Positions 1 through 5,409 of a stretch of DNA of 5,409 bases are shown here, piece by piece. A program made the position numbers and the translations under genes. Positions within the stretch are counted from its first letter, which is position 1, and each line of letters opens with the position of its first letter. The stretch is from an uncultured Lachnospiraceae bacterium (GTDB lineage Bacteria > Bacillota > Clostridia > Lachnospirales > Lachnospiraceae): the NCBI GenBank assembly GCA_910577655.1, contig CAJTOW010000188.1, forward strand, positions 1 to 5,409, in the 5' to 3' direction. The notes beneath the pieces were generated by a model that was not told the origin of the DNA, made no database searches, and was given only the letters and a program-made list of their open reading frames with translations.

Positions 1-1
1 C

Positions 2-733
2 TATGCCAGACAGCTGGGGATCCGCGTCTGCAATGCCCGCTATGCCCCTAACGGGGTGGCGGATTTCACCATTATGATGATTCTCATGTGCCTGCGGCAT
101 TATAAGCAGGCCATGTGGCGGGGGTATGTCAATGATTTCTCCCTGGCAGGGCTCCAGGGACGTGAGATGAAGGATCTGACTGTGGGAATCATCGGCACCG
201 GGCGGATCGGCGCCCAGGTCGTCCGCAACCTATCGGGCTTTGGCTGCCGGATCCTGGCCCACGATGTGTATCACAATCCCCAGGTGGAGGAACTGGCGGA
301 GTATGTGGATTATGAAAGGCTTCTGGCTGAATCCGACGTGATCTCTCTCCATGTGCCGCTGCTGGATTCCAACTACCACATGATCGACCGGGACACCATC
401 GGGAGGATGAAGGACGGCGTGATCCTGATCAACTGCTCACGGGGAGAGCTTGCGGATCTGGAAGCCCTGGTAGAGGGTATCGAAAGTGAGAAGATCGGCG
501 CCCTGGGCATGGATACCTCTGAAGGCGAGGAGGGTATTATCCACGAAGACCACCGGGTGGATATCCTGCCCAACCGCAACTGGTTCTACCTCCACCAGTT
601 CCGCAATGTCATCATGACCCAGCATATGGCCTTCTATACGGATGCGGCAGTGGAAAGTATGGTGGACTGCGGGATCCGTGGTATCTGGGAAATGGCCAGG
701 GGGGAACGGTTTGATACAGAGCTGGGCCAGTGA
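2..733 (+). CDS. D-2-hydroxyacid dehydrogenase, D-lactate dehydrogenase type (5' end outside window)
   Basis: This is an NAD-dependent D-isomer-specific 2-hydroxyacid dehydrogenase, most likely a cytoplasmic D-lactate dehydrogenase reducing pyruvate to D-lactate. The frame is open to the left edge and gives 243 residues; family members are about 330, so roughly 90 N-terminal residues are missing. A GTG at 56 is internal, because family-like sequence (NARYAPNGVADF) continues upstream of it. Counting from the first visible codon, the Rossmann motif GTGRIG lies at residues 65-70 and is followed by Asp88, which favours NAD over NADP. The catalytic triad is Arg147 (in NCSRGE), Glu174 (in DTSEGE) and His208 (in TQHMAFYT). 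The last motif has Gln where most relatives have Pro (TPH). The C-terminal part resembles the VanH/D-lactate dehydrogenase branch more than phosphoglycerate dehydrogenase. No U-tract terminator follows the stop. The family call is secure; the exact substrate is inferred. Confidence 0.9.
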   Translation, partial: YARQLGIRVCNARYAPNGVADFTIMMILMCLRHYKQAMWRGYVNDFSLAGLQGREMKDLTVGIIGTGRIGAQVVRNLSGFGCRILAHDVYHNPQVEELAEYVDYERLLAESDVISLHVPLLDSNYHMIDRDTIGRMKDGVILINCSRGELADLEALVEGIESEKIGALGMDTSEGEEGIIHEDHRVDILPNRNWFYLHQFRNVIMTQHMAFYTDAAVESMVDCGIRGIWEMARGERFDTELGQ

Positions 734-1230
734 TTCATCCGGCCGATAATCGCTTGCGGGACGCGGCCCTCCATTAGGAGCAATCCGGTAGCGGCAGGTC
801 TTGGCCTGGAAAAAGCTTGAGAAGCTGGGAAGCCTGACCGTATACGACCGTACACCGGCAAGGTGTATGCAGCCGGTCTGGATGTATCTGCTTATTGCTT
901 CGCGGAACACCAGAGACGTCCTGCACATCATCGTCCAGCTTCATATTATCCAGGGAGAACCGTACACGGAGCTTTATCTGATCTGGGAATAGGAAGTTAC
1001 CTCCACCCAGGGCTGCAGGAGCCAGCTGGGCCAGACAGCGGAGCTGGCCCACATCTGCCAGCCACCGGAGAACGTCCTCGCAGAAAAATTTCATGGAGTT
1101 GATAACCCCGGGGCCGTCCTATACCTCGCCAAAGATATTGAGCGTCTTTTCCGTTTGGCTGATACCCGCTCTGGAAGATCACCCTCGTAAATAATACCCC
1201 AGACCCTCAATATCCTCTTCAAAAATCTCT
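734..1230. other. Gene-free stretch, probable decayed coding sequence of undecided strand
   Basis: I find no convincing gene here. On the plus strand, the frame starting at 792 reads to a TAA at 1188-1190 with one internal TAG at 990-992. Its second half is protein-like (for example LGQTAELAHI and NPGAVLYLAKDIERLF). On the minus strand, the exactly codon-aligned frame runs from about 1225 down to a TAA at 774-776. It is broken by TGA at 1179-1181 and TAG at 1119-1121, and it also holds protein-like stretches (IEGLGYYLRG, MKFFCEDVLRWLADVG). Neither frame has a good ribosome binding site and I recognise no family in either. Base composition resembles the GC-rich flanks up to about 1190 and then drops sharply. 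A decayed gene is the simplest reading; uncalled non-coding DNA is the alternative. Confidence 0.35.
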
Positions 1231-1238
1231 TATTGTAT

Positions 1239-1298
1239 TTGTCCTTTCCCTCTTTTTCTGATATACTCAAATAAGAATCTCACGCATTTTTCAAGGAG
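1239..1298 (+). promoter_or_regulatory. Promoter and ribosome binding site of the DUF3800 gene
   Basis: The -35 box TTGTCC (1239-1244) is separated by 17 bases from the -10 box TATACT (1262-1267). A TG at 1259-1260 makes it an extended -10 promoter. The expected start of transcription is near 1274, giving a leader of about 34 nt. The ribosome binding site AAGGAG (1293-1298) lies 9 nt before the ATG at 1308. The gene therefore has its own transcription signal and does not depend on the dehydrogenase upstream. Confidence 0.75.
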
Positions 1299-1307
1299 TG
1301 CTTTTTA

Positions 1308-2021
1308 ATGAATATTTACATAGATGAATCAGGATCTATAAACAACCACGCCCCTAACAATAAATACTTTGTTATCGCCCTCATACATCCCACTAATAAA
1401 GACGCGCTAAAACGCGCATACAAGCGTTTCGTTTCTTCCAATCATGATGACCTTTTAGCATTAGATCAGGAAAAACCACATCCCGTAACTGGGGAGATAA
1501 TTAAAAAGGGCGGAAAAATGTTTCAAAACGGTAAATTTCACGAACTCAAGGGTTCTCAATTTGACAGAAAAATGAAACAAAAGTTTGTCCATTTTTTCTG
1601 CCGCAAGCCATCTTTTGAAATATACTACATTAAAATTTCCAACCAACTGCTTACGGATCAGTTTTGCGAAAATACCGCCCGTGTTTTTAACTATACACTC
1701 AAACTAGCAATAGAATATTTCATCCGCAAAGCTCTCCTTCCAAACGAAAACTGTTCCCTCCAGCTGGATGAACGAAACGAGAGAACCGAAACAAAGTTCT
1801 TTCTTGAAAACTATCTCAATACCGAACTTTTCATGAACGGAACGATAATCGGTAAATTTGACGTTGCATATTTTGATTCATCCAATAATTCACTCATTCA
1901 GATTGCTGATGTATTCGCAAATTTGCTTTACTCGCATCTGCAAACCGGTGGATATGACGAAGAGCTTAAAAAGCTTAAAGATGCTGGCATCCTCAAATTT
2001 ACTTTTGAATTTCCGAAATAG
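1308..2021 (+). CDS. DUF3800 domain protein (RNase H-like fold family, function unknown)
   Basis: This 237-residue protein is a full-length DUF3800 family member. The diagnostic N-terminal motif YIDESG is present at residues 4-9 with acidic pair Asp6/Glu7. Other family-like blocks are HELKGS (78-83), LDERNERTE (153-161), a late FDSSNN (189-194) and the closing QIADVFANLL (198-207, with Asp201). These spaced acidic residues fit the RNase H-like nuclease fold proposed for the family, so it may cleave nucleic acid, but no activity can be read from sequence. There is no signal peptide or membrane segment, so it should be cytoplasmic. The start is fixed by the well-placed AAGGAG. Codons are AT-rich (about 38% GC in a sample line against about 67% in the dehydrogenase), which points to horizontal acquisition. 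Only 19 nt separate its stop from a strong promoter driving a structured RNA, and no terminator intervenes, so its mRNA probably includes that RNA as a 3' UTR. Such genes often occur in mobile or accessory regions. Confidence 0.9.
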   Translation: MNIYIDESGSINNHAPNNKYFVIALIHPTNKDALKRAYKRFVSSNHDDLLALDQEKPHPVTGEIIKKGGKMFQNGKFHELKGSQFDRKMKQKFVHFFCRKPSFEIYYIKISNQLLTDQFCENTARVFNYTLKLAIEYFIRKALLPNENCSLQLDERNERTETKFFLENYLNTELFMNGTIIGKFDVAYFDSSNNSLIQIADVFANLLYSHLQTGGYDEELKKLKDAGILKFTFEFPK

Positions 2022-2031
2022 ATACAAAATT

Positions 2032-2069
2032 TTCCGCATATTGACAAAGTGTTCTGCATATGCTACTAT
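2032..2069 (+). promoter_or_regulatory. Near-consensus promoter for the downstream small RNA, with operator-like direct repeats
   Basis: The -35 box TTGACA (2041-2046) is a perfect consensus. It is followed after 17 bases by TACTAT (2064-2069), with a TG at 2061-2062 forming an extended -10. Transcription should start near A2076. No gene start follows it in this orientation: the next gene is on the opposite strand and a terminator lies about 90 nt downstream. Two copies of TTCYGCATAT (2032-2041 and 2052-2061) differ at one base and are exactly 20 bp apart. They overlap the upstream edge of the -35 and the -10 region, a layout that would suit a regulator binding one face of the helix. The regulatory role is inference. 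Confidence 0.75.
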
Positions 2070-2070
2070 A

Positions 2071-2193
2071 GATTTACCAACAGTAAGTCCTATGCAAGTG
2101 CCGTTTTCGAGGTAAGCGTCATGTGTTGGCGTCACTATTAGGCAATTGGTAAATCGGATAATCAGGCCAGCCTCACAGCTGGTCTTTTTCTTT
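2071..2193 (+). ncRNA. Candidate structured small RNA downstream of the DUF3800 gene
   Basis: The segment between the 2041-2069 promoter and the 2165-2193 terminator would give a transcript of about 115 nt from near 2076. GATTTACCAA (2071-2080) is perfectly complementary to TTGGTAAATC (2146-2155). Inside this helix, CCTA (2089-2092) can pair with TAGG (2139-2142), then AGTG (2097-2100) with CACT (2133-2136), then CC (2101-2102) with GG (2128-2129) across a 3-nt bulge. The apical loop spans about 2103-2127. The nested order of these helices makes a coherent long imperfect hairpin. A start at 2076 would keep only five pairs of the outer helix, whereas readthrough from the DUF3800 gene would keep all ten. 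Only very short reading frames occur inside (7 and 6 codons, neither with a ribosome binding site). Several published structured-RNA candidates are named for lying beside DUF3800 genes; I cannot tell whether this matches one. An alternative is an untranslated tail with no independent function. Confidence 0.6.
2165..2193 (+). terminator. Intrinsic terminator ending the small RNA and DUF3800 transcript
   Basis: GGCCAGC (2165-2171) pairs with GCTGGTC (2178-2184) with one G-U pair, around the 6-nt loop CTCACA. The stem is followed by TTTTTCTTT (2185-2193). This is a typical Rho-independent terminator for plus-strand transcripts. Read on the minus strand the stem lacks a following U-tract, so it should not stop transcripts from the convergent LacI-family gene. 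Confidence 0.85.
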
Positions 2194-2213
2194 GTTTAAA
2201 GCACCAAAAGACC
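2181..2213. repeat. Inverted repeat between the convergent genes
   Basis: GGTCTTTT (2181-2188) is perfectly complementary to AAAAGACC (2206-2213), and CTTT/AAAG (2190-2193/2198-2201) can pair inside it. It overlaps the right arm of the terminator. On the minus strand it would form a weak hairpin just after the stop of the LacI-family gene, but no U-tract follows, so a terminator role for that gene is only possible. Confidence 0.4.
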
Positions 2214-2216
2214 TCT

Positions 2217-3203
2217 CTATTTCCCTGTGGATCCCCGCTCCACCACCCTATACCCCAGCATCATCTCCTCCACGGTCCCATCCCCGCCGTTCAGCTGCTC
2301 CAGCAGTATATTGGCGGCGCGGATGCCGCTTTCCTGGTATTCGTAGTGGACGGTAGTCAGGGTGGGGGTGGTGACCTGGGAAAGCTCGGTGTCACCGTGA
2401 CCGGTGACCAGCACCTCCCCGGGGACATGGATGCCTGCTTCTTTTAAGTATTGCATGGCTCCGGTGGCGGTGGCGTCGGTGGCGCACACAATACCGTCCA
2501 GGGGGCCATGCTTCTTCCACAGGACCCTGGCCTTCTCATAACCGGATTCTATGGAAAAATCCGCCACCTCATAGCACCGCTGGCATTCCACCATACCGTA
2601 GGTTTTCAGGGTGTCGCAGAAGCCCCGGTAGCGTTCCCGCCCCGCGGCCATATCCGCATGAAGGGCGCTTAAGAAACCGATCCTTTTGCATCCCTTCTCT
2701 ATGAGCAGCCGGGTGGTGGCGCAGACAGAGCGGTAATCATCAAAATAGATACAGCGGATGCCGTTCATCTGCTGGCCGACGATCACCAGGGGCAGCTCCA
2801 TTTTCCTCAGGATCTTCCTGTGGTTCGCCGAGAAAATGGTTCCGATCAGGATGATCCCGTCTACCTGCTTCTCACTGAAGACAGACAGGTATTCCAGCTC
2901 CTTGACCGGGTCATTCTGGGTATCCGCCAGCAGAAGCTGGTAACCGTTCTGGTTCAGTACCGAGAGCATGCCTTTGATCATATTGCCCACAGGTGTGGAA
3001 TTCACCCGTGGCATGATGACACCCACGATATGGGTCTTGCCGGTCCGCAGTGTCTGGGCCTGGGGGGAGGGGCGGTATCCCGTTTCCTCCACCGCCTTGC
3101 GGATGGCCTCCCGCTTCTCCTCGGACAGACTCCGGTTATTGAAATACCGGGATACGGCGGAATTGGAAACGCCCGCCAATTTTGCTACATCTTTTATGTT
3201 CAT
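2217..3203 (-). CDS. LacI-family transcriptional regulator, probable sugar-responsive repressor
   Basis: This 328-residue protein has the complete LacI/GalR layout. An N-terminal helix-turn-helix (residues 2-22, NIKDVAKLAGVSNSAVSRYF) is followed by the third helix, a hinge with Leu52 (PSPQAQTLRTGKT), and a periplasmic-binding-protein-like effector domain (about 58-328) with blocks such as VDGIILIG, RIGFLSA and the late TPTLTTVHYEYQESG. Family members are usually 320-350 residues. I place the start at 3203 because ATG there begins the canonical NIKDV helix-turn-helix and is preceded by GGAGGA. A start at 3305 would add 34 unrelated Pro/Arg-rich residues. It lies 120 nt downstream of the amylosucrase-like gene on the same strand, so sucrose or an alpha-glucoside is the likely signal. 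The TTPTLTTVHY block recalls sucrose and maltose-type repressors, but the effector cannot be read from sequence. No clear LacI-type palindromic operator was found in the visible spacer; one may lie beyond the right edge. Confidence 0.92.
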   Translation of the reverse strand: MNIKDVAKLAGVSNSAVSRYFNNRSLSEEKREAIRKAVEETGYRPSPQAQTLRTGKTHIVGVIMPRVNSTPVGNMIKGMLSVLNQNGYQLLLADTQNDPVKELEYLSVFSEKQVDGIILIGTIFSANHRKILRKMELPLVIVGQQMNGIRCIYFDDYRSVCATTRLLIEKGCKRIGFLSALHADMAAGRERYRGFCDTLKTYGMVECQRCYEVADFSIESGYEKARVLWKKHGPLDGIVCATDATATGAMQYLKEAGIHVPGEVLVTGHGDTELSQVTTPTLTTVHYEYQESGIRAANILLEQLNGGDGTVEEMMLGYRVVERGSTGK

Positions 3204-3210
3204 AGGTGGT

Positions 3211-3216
3211 TCCTCC
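3211..3216 (-). promoter_or_regulatory. Ribosome binding site that fixes the LacI-family start
   Basis: On the minus strand GGAGGA lies 7 nt before the ATG at 3203-3201. No comparable site precedes the alternative upstream start at 3305, so this site decides the N-terminus. Confidence 0.8.
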
Positions 3217-3241
3217 GCTGTCTGGCTGATCCTGGGGGGGA

Positions 3242-3291
3242 CGGGCCTGGTCTGGCAGCTGTCATCCCTGAATTCTGCTGCCCCAGGCCCG
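3242..3291 (-). repeat. Strong hairpin in the spacer between the amylosucrase-like and LacI-family genes
   Basis: CGGGCCTGG and CCAGGCCCG (3242-3250 and 3283-3291) are perfect 9-bp complements. Inside them GGCAGC (3254-3259) pairs with GCTGCC (3277-3282) after a 3-nt bulge, leaving a 17-nt loop. On the minus strand the structure is followed by a C-run instead of a U-run, so it is not a standard intrinsic terminator. In an mRNA covering both genes it could protect the upstream message, cause pausing, or lower regulator expression. A separate small AT-rich hairpin (3312-3317/3322-3327) overlaps the stop codon of the upstream gene. No convincing promoter for the regulator was found in the spacer. 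Confidence 0.6.
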
Positions 3292-3323
3292 CCTGACAGA
3301 TTCACAACAATATAAAGATGCCT

Positions 3324-5408
3324 TTATTCCATGGTTCTCTTCAAATACCGGAACCCATAAGCCGGCAGTACCATCTCCTTCTCACTGACTTCACTGCCAT
3401 CCATCATATCCGTAAACGCCCCATCGATCTGGTCTACATAGATCCTTTTATCTTCTCCTGAGAAATTAAAGAGGCCGATCAGCTTATCGCCGTCATAGTA
3501 CCGGCCCATGCCAAGTACGCTTACGTCGTCCGTATCCACAGTCCAGGAATCGGCTCTGGCCACGAAGACTTTCTCGCTCTTGCGCAACTTCTCCAGCCGG
3601 TTCAGGCCCTGGAATACCTGGTTCTCCACAGTGCCCTCCTGGTCGATCTGCTCTGCCAGATCCCACCGCATGGCGCCGCGGTGGATGTAACGGGAATCCG
3701 CTGCCTTGTTGGGATCATCCTTGTAGGTATAGTCATTGACCTGGCCGATCTCATCCCCGCTGTAGAGAACCGGGATGCCGGACTGCATGAACATATACGC
3801 ATGGAGGGTGATGTCGAAACGGATCGCCCGCTCCATGGCTGCGGAATCATTTTCAAAGCCGGCCTTTTCAATGCCGCACATAGAGGCCGTGGTGGCGCAG
3901 AAACGGGCATCTCCGCTTACCGGATCCGCATTGTAGAGCTCGCCCCGGCTGGTGCTGTCCGGGGTATAGCCCTGGAAATAATCATTAAGGTACTTCTTGT
4001 GGGCGCGTTCCTCCATGCCGTCCAGCTTCAGGGTGTCGTAATCCAGACCCCAGCCGATGTCATCGTGGCAGCGCAGATAGTTCAGGAACAGGTACTGCTT
4101 TGGCAGGCCGCCCACGATATCCAGCTGTCTGCGCAGCAGCTTCACATCACGGGTGGCCACGGTATGCCAGGTGGTGGCCATGGTGGTCACATTGTAAAGC
4201 ATGTGGCATTCGGGCTTCTCTACGGTACCGAAGTAGGGAACCACCTTCTCCGGCTCCATGACCACCTCGCCCAGAAGAAGGATCCCCGGACAGACGATCT
4301 CCCCAATCATGCGCATCATACGCACGATGGTGTGTACCTCTTTTAAATTGCGGCACTGGGTGCCCAGTTCTTTCCAGATATAGGGTACCGCGTCGATACG
4401 GACAATGTCAATGCCCTTGTTTGCCAGGAACAGGAAATTGTACATCATTTCGTTGAATACCCGTGGATTCCGGTAATTTAAATCCCACTGGTAAGGGTAA
4501 AAGGAGGTCATCACATAGTGGCCGATCTCCGGCAGCCAGGTGAAATTCCCCGGCGCCGTGGTGGGGAATACCTGGGGTACGGTCTTCTCATACTGGGCCG
4601 GAATCTGATCATTGTCATAGAAGAAATACCGGCTCATGTACTCGCCTTCCCCCCTGCGGGCCCGCTGTGCCCACTCGTGATCCTCGGAGGTGTGGTTCAT
4701 GACAAAATCCATGCACACATTCATCTTCCGTTCGTGACAACGGGCAGTCAGGCTCTCCAGATCCTCCATGGTCCCAAGCTTCTCCTGAACCTTGCGGAAA
4801 TCCTTCACTGCGTAGCCGCCGTCAGAACGGCCTTCCACCGTATCCAGGAATGGCATAAGATGAATGTAATTGACATTACTCTTCTCCAGATAGTCCAGCT
4901 TCTTCTCCACGCCCTTCATATTGCCCGCAAAATTGTCAATGTAGAGCATCATGCCCAGCATGTCATTCTGCTTGTACCAGTCCGGGTTAGCCTCACGCTC
5001 TGCATCCAGCCGTTTCAGCTCCTGGTTCCGCTCCTGGTAAAACTCCCTGATCTGGCCGCAAAGCTCTGCGTACATGGAACTGTTGTCGTACAGCTCCATA
5101 TACAGCCACCGCAGCTCCTCCTGATGACGTTCAAAACGTTCCTGATAGAGACGGTCGTCCTCCGGGGAGACGCCGGCACGCTCTGCAGCCGGTTCCTCTG
5201 CTGCCACGGCTGACACTGGGGGCGTTACTGCAGCCGGCTCTTCTGCTGCCGCGGCTGACACTGGGGGCGTTACTGTGACCGGCTCTTCTGCTGCCGCGGC
5301 TGACACTGGGGGCGTTACTGCGACCGGCTCTTCTGCTGCCGCGGCTGACACTGGGGGCGTTACTGTGACCGGCTCTTCTGCTGCCGCGGCTGACACTGCG
5401 GGCGTTAC
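3324..5408 (-). CDS. GH13 subfamily 4 amylosucrase or sucrose hydrolase-like enzyme (5' end outside window)
   Basis: This enzyme should act on sucrose, transferring its glucosyl unit to a glucan or to water. Numbering is from the GTG at 5396, which is probably not the true start because the frame stays open to the edge. A Val/Ala/Pro repeat region (1-75) precedes the amylosucrase-type helical N-domain (about 78-140). The catalytic barrel (about 145-575) follows, then a C-terminal beta domain ending near 690. Conserved features match amylosucrase: SDGGYAV (191-197), DFVMNHTS (230-237), RIDAVPYIWK with nucleophile Asp335, LLGEVV with acid/base Glu377, and LRCHDDIGW with Asp445 and Asp446. ADSRYIHR holds Arg569, the likely salt-bridge partner of Asp192. 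Known amylosucrases are about 630-650 residues, so the core is full length and the repeat region is extra. The position matching Arg226 of the Neisseria enzyme appears to be Pro274, which may shift polymerisation against hydrolysis. The LacI-family gene downstream suggests sugar-controlled expression. Localisation cannot be judged without the N-terminus. Confidence 0.9.
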   Translation of the reverse strand, partial: VTPAVSAAAAEEPVTVTPPVSAAAAEEPVAVTPPVSAAAAEEPVTVTPPVSAAAAEEPAAVTPPVSAVAAEEPAAERAGVSPEDDRLYQERFERHQEELRWLYMELYDNSSMYAELCGQIREFYQERNQELKRLDAEREANPDWYKQNDMLGMMLYIDNFAGNMKGVEKKLDYLEKSNVNYIHLMPFLDTVEGRSDGGYAVKDFRKVQEKLGTMEDLESLTARCHERKMNVCMDFVMNHTSEDHEWAQRARRGEGEYMSRYFFYDNDQIPAQYEKTVPQVFPTTAPGNFTWLPEIGHYVMTSFYPYQWDLNYRNPRVFNEMMYNFLFLANKGIDIVRIDAVPYIWKELGTQCRNLKEVHTIVRMMRMIGEIVCPGILLLGEVVMEPEKVVPYFGTVEKPECHMLYNVTTMATTWHTVATRDVKLLRRQLDIVGGLPKQYLFLNYLRCHDDIGWGLDYDTLKLDGMEERAHKKYLNDYFQGYTPDSTSRGELYNADPVSGDARFCATTASMCGIEKAGFENDSAAMERAIRFDITLHAYMFMQSGIPVLYSGDEIGQVNDYTYKDDPNKAADSRYIHRGAMRWDLAEQIDQEGTVENQVFQGLNRLEKLRKSEKVFVARADSWTVDTDDVSVLGMGRYYDGDKLIGLFNFSGEDKRIYVDQIDGAFTDMMDGSEVSEKEMVLPAYGFRYLKRTME

Positions 5409-5409
5409 T
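5172..5409 (-). repeat. 45-bp tandem repeat coding a Val-Ser-Ala-Glu-Pro-rich N-terminal region
   Basis: On the minus strand, units of 45 bp encode the 15-residue motif VSAAAAEEPVTVTPP. Units start at 5396, 5351, 5306, 5261 and 5216. The first four are nearly identical in DNA and vary mainly at the codons giving VTV, VAV, VTV and AAV. The fifth has diverged (VSAVAAEEPAAERAG) and leads into the enzyme. A further partial unit (VTPA) reaches the window edge, so the array is longer than seen. Exact multiples of three keep the frame. Such arrays change copy number by slippage or recombination and here would alter a flexible linker. What lies on its other side is unknown. Confidence 0.9.

Noticed and set aside
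739..770. Terminator after the dehydrogenase (GGCCG and CGGCC arms)
   Set aside because: The stem is only 5 bp with a long loop and no U-tract follows.
2092..2141. Two mini reading frames (7 codons from 2092 and 6 codons from 2121) within the RNA candidate
   Set aside because: Neither has a ribosome binding site, and both fall inside the proposed helices and loop.
2071..2193. 6S RNA, tmRNA, SRP RNA or a riboswitch
   Set aside because: The candidate is shorter than 6S RNA or tmRNA, has no signature of the SRP RNA tip, and no gene follows on the same strand that a riboswitch could control.
1201..2228. Possible target-site duplication (AGACCCTCAATATCC near 1201 and AGACCTCTCTATTTCC near 2210)
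   Set aside because: The two are only loosely similar, with several mismatches and a length difference, so chance is more likely than a duplication made by insertion.
3204..3305. Longer N-terminus for the LacI-family gene starting at 3305
   Set aside because: The extra 34 residues are Pro/Arg-rich, resemble no LacI N-terminus, overlap the spacer hairpin and lack a ribosome binding site. The ATG at 3203 has GGAGGA and begins the canonical helix-turn-helix.
3305..3345. Promoter for the LacI-family gene in the spacer
   Set aside because: A TATATT -10-like box exists on the minus strand but no acceptable -35 lies 16-18 bases upstream of it.
3681..5213. Long plus-strand open frames of 221 and 231 codons opposite the amylosucrase-like gene
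   Set aside because: They are antisense shadows: the minus frame carries the full set of GH13_4 motifs, while these are His/Val/Leu/Gln-rich with no family features.

Overview
The window looks like chromosomal DNA of a gut-type Clostridia bacterium (Bacillota, plausibly Lachnospiraceae). This rests on AGGAGG-type ribosome binding sites, sigma-A style promoters, a U-tract terminator, and a mix of D-lactate dehydrogenase, a LacI-family sugar regulator and a GH13_4 amylosucrase-like enzyme. The taxonomic call is inference; no rRNA or other marker is present.

Layout, left to right. (1) Positions 2-733, plus strand: the C-terminal three quarters of a D-2-hydroxyacid (D-lactate) dehydrogenase, cut by the left edge. 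(2) About 734-1230: no convincing gene. Both strands carry long, codon-aligned open frames broken by stop codons, so this is probably a decayed gene of undecided strand. (3) About 1230-2193: an AT-richer island holding a DUF3800 gene (1308-2021) with its own extended -10 promoter. Directly downstream is a second, near-consensus promoter (2041-2069) driving a short segment that can fold into a long imperfect hairpin and ends at an intrinsic terminator (2165-2193). This looks like a small structured RNA of about 115 nt linked to the DUF3800 gene, and it is the most interesting item here. (4) 2217-3203, minus strand: a LacI-family repressor. (5) 3204-3323: a spacer with a very stable hairpin. (6) 3324 to the right edge, minus strand: a GH13_4 amylosucrase or sucrose hydrolase-type enzyme. 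Its N-terminal side is a Val/Ala/Glu/Pro/Thr-rich run of 45-bp tandem repeats that extends past the window, so its true start is not visible.

How they work together. The amylosucrase-like enzyme and the LacI regulator lie in the same direction and probably form a sucrose or alpha-glucan module under repressor control. The D-lactate dehydrogenase could dispose of fermentation electrons, but it sits on the other side of the island and nothing links it to that module. The DUF3800 gene plus RNA differs from its neighbours in base composition and looks like an acquired insertion of unknown function.
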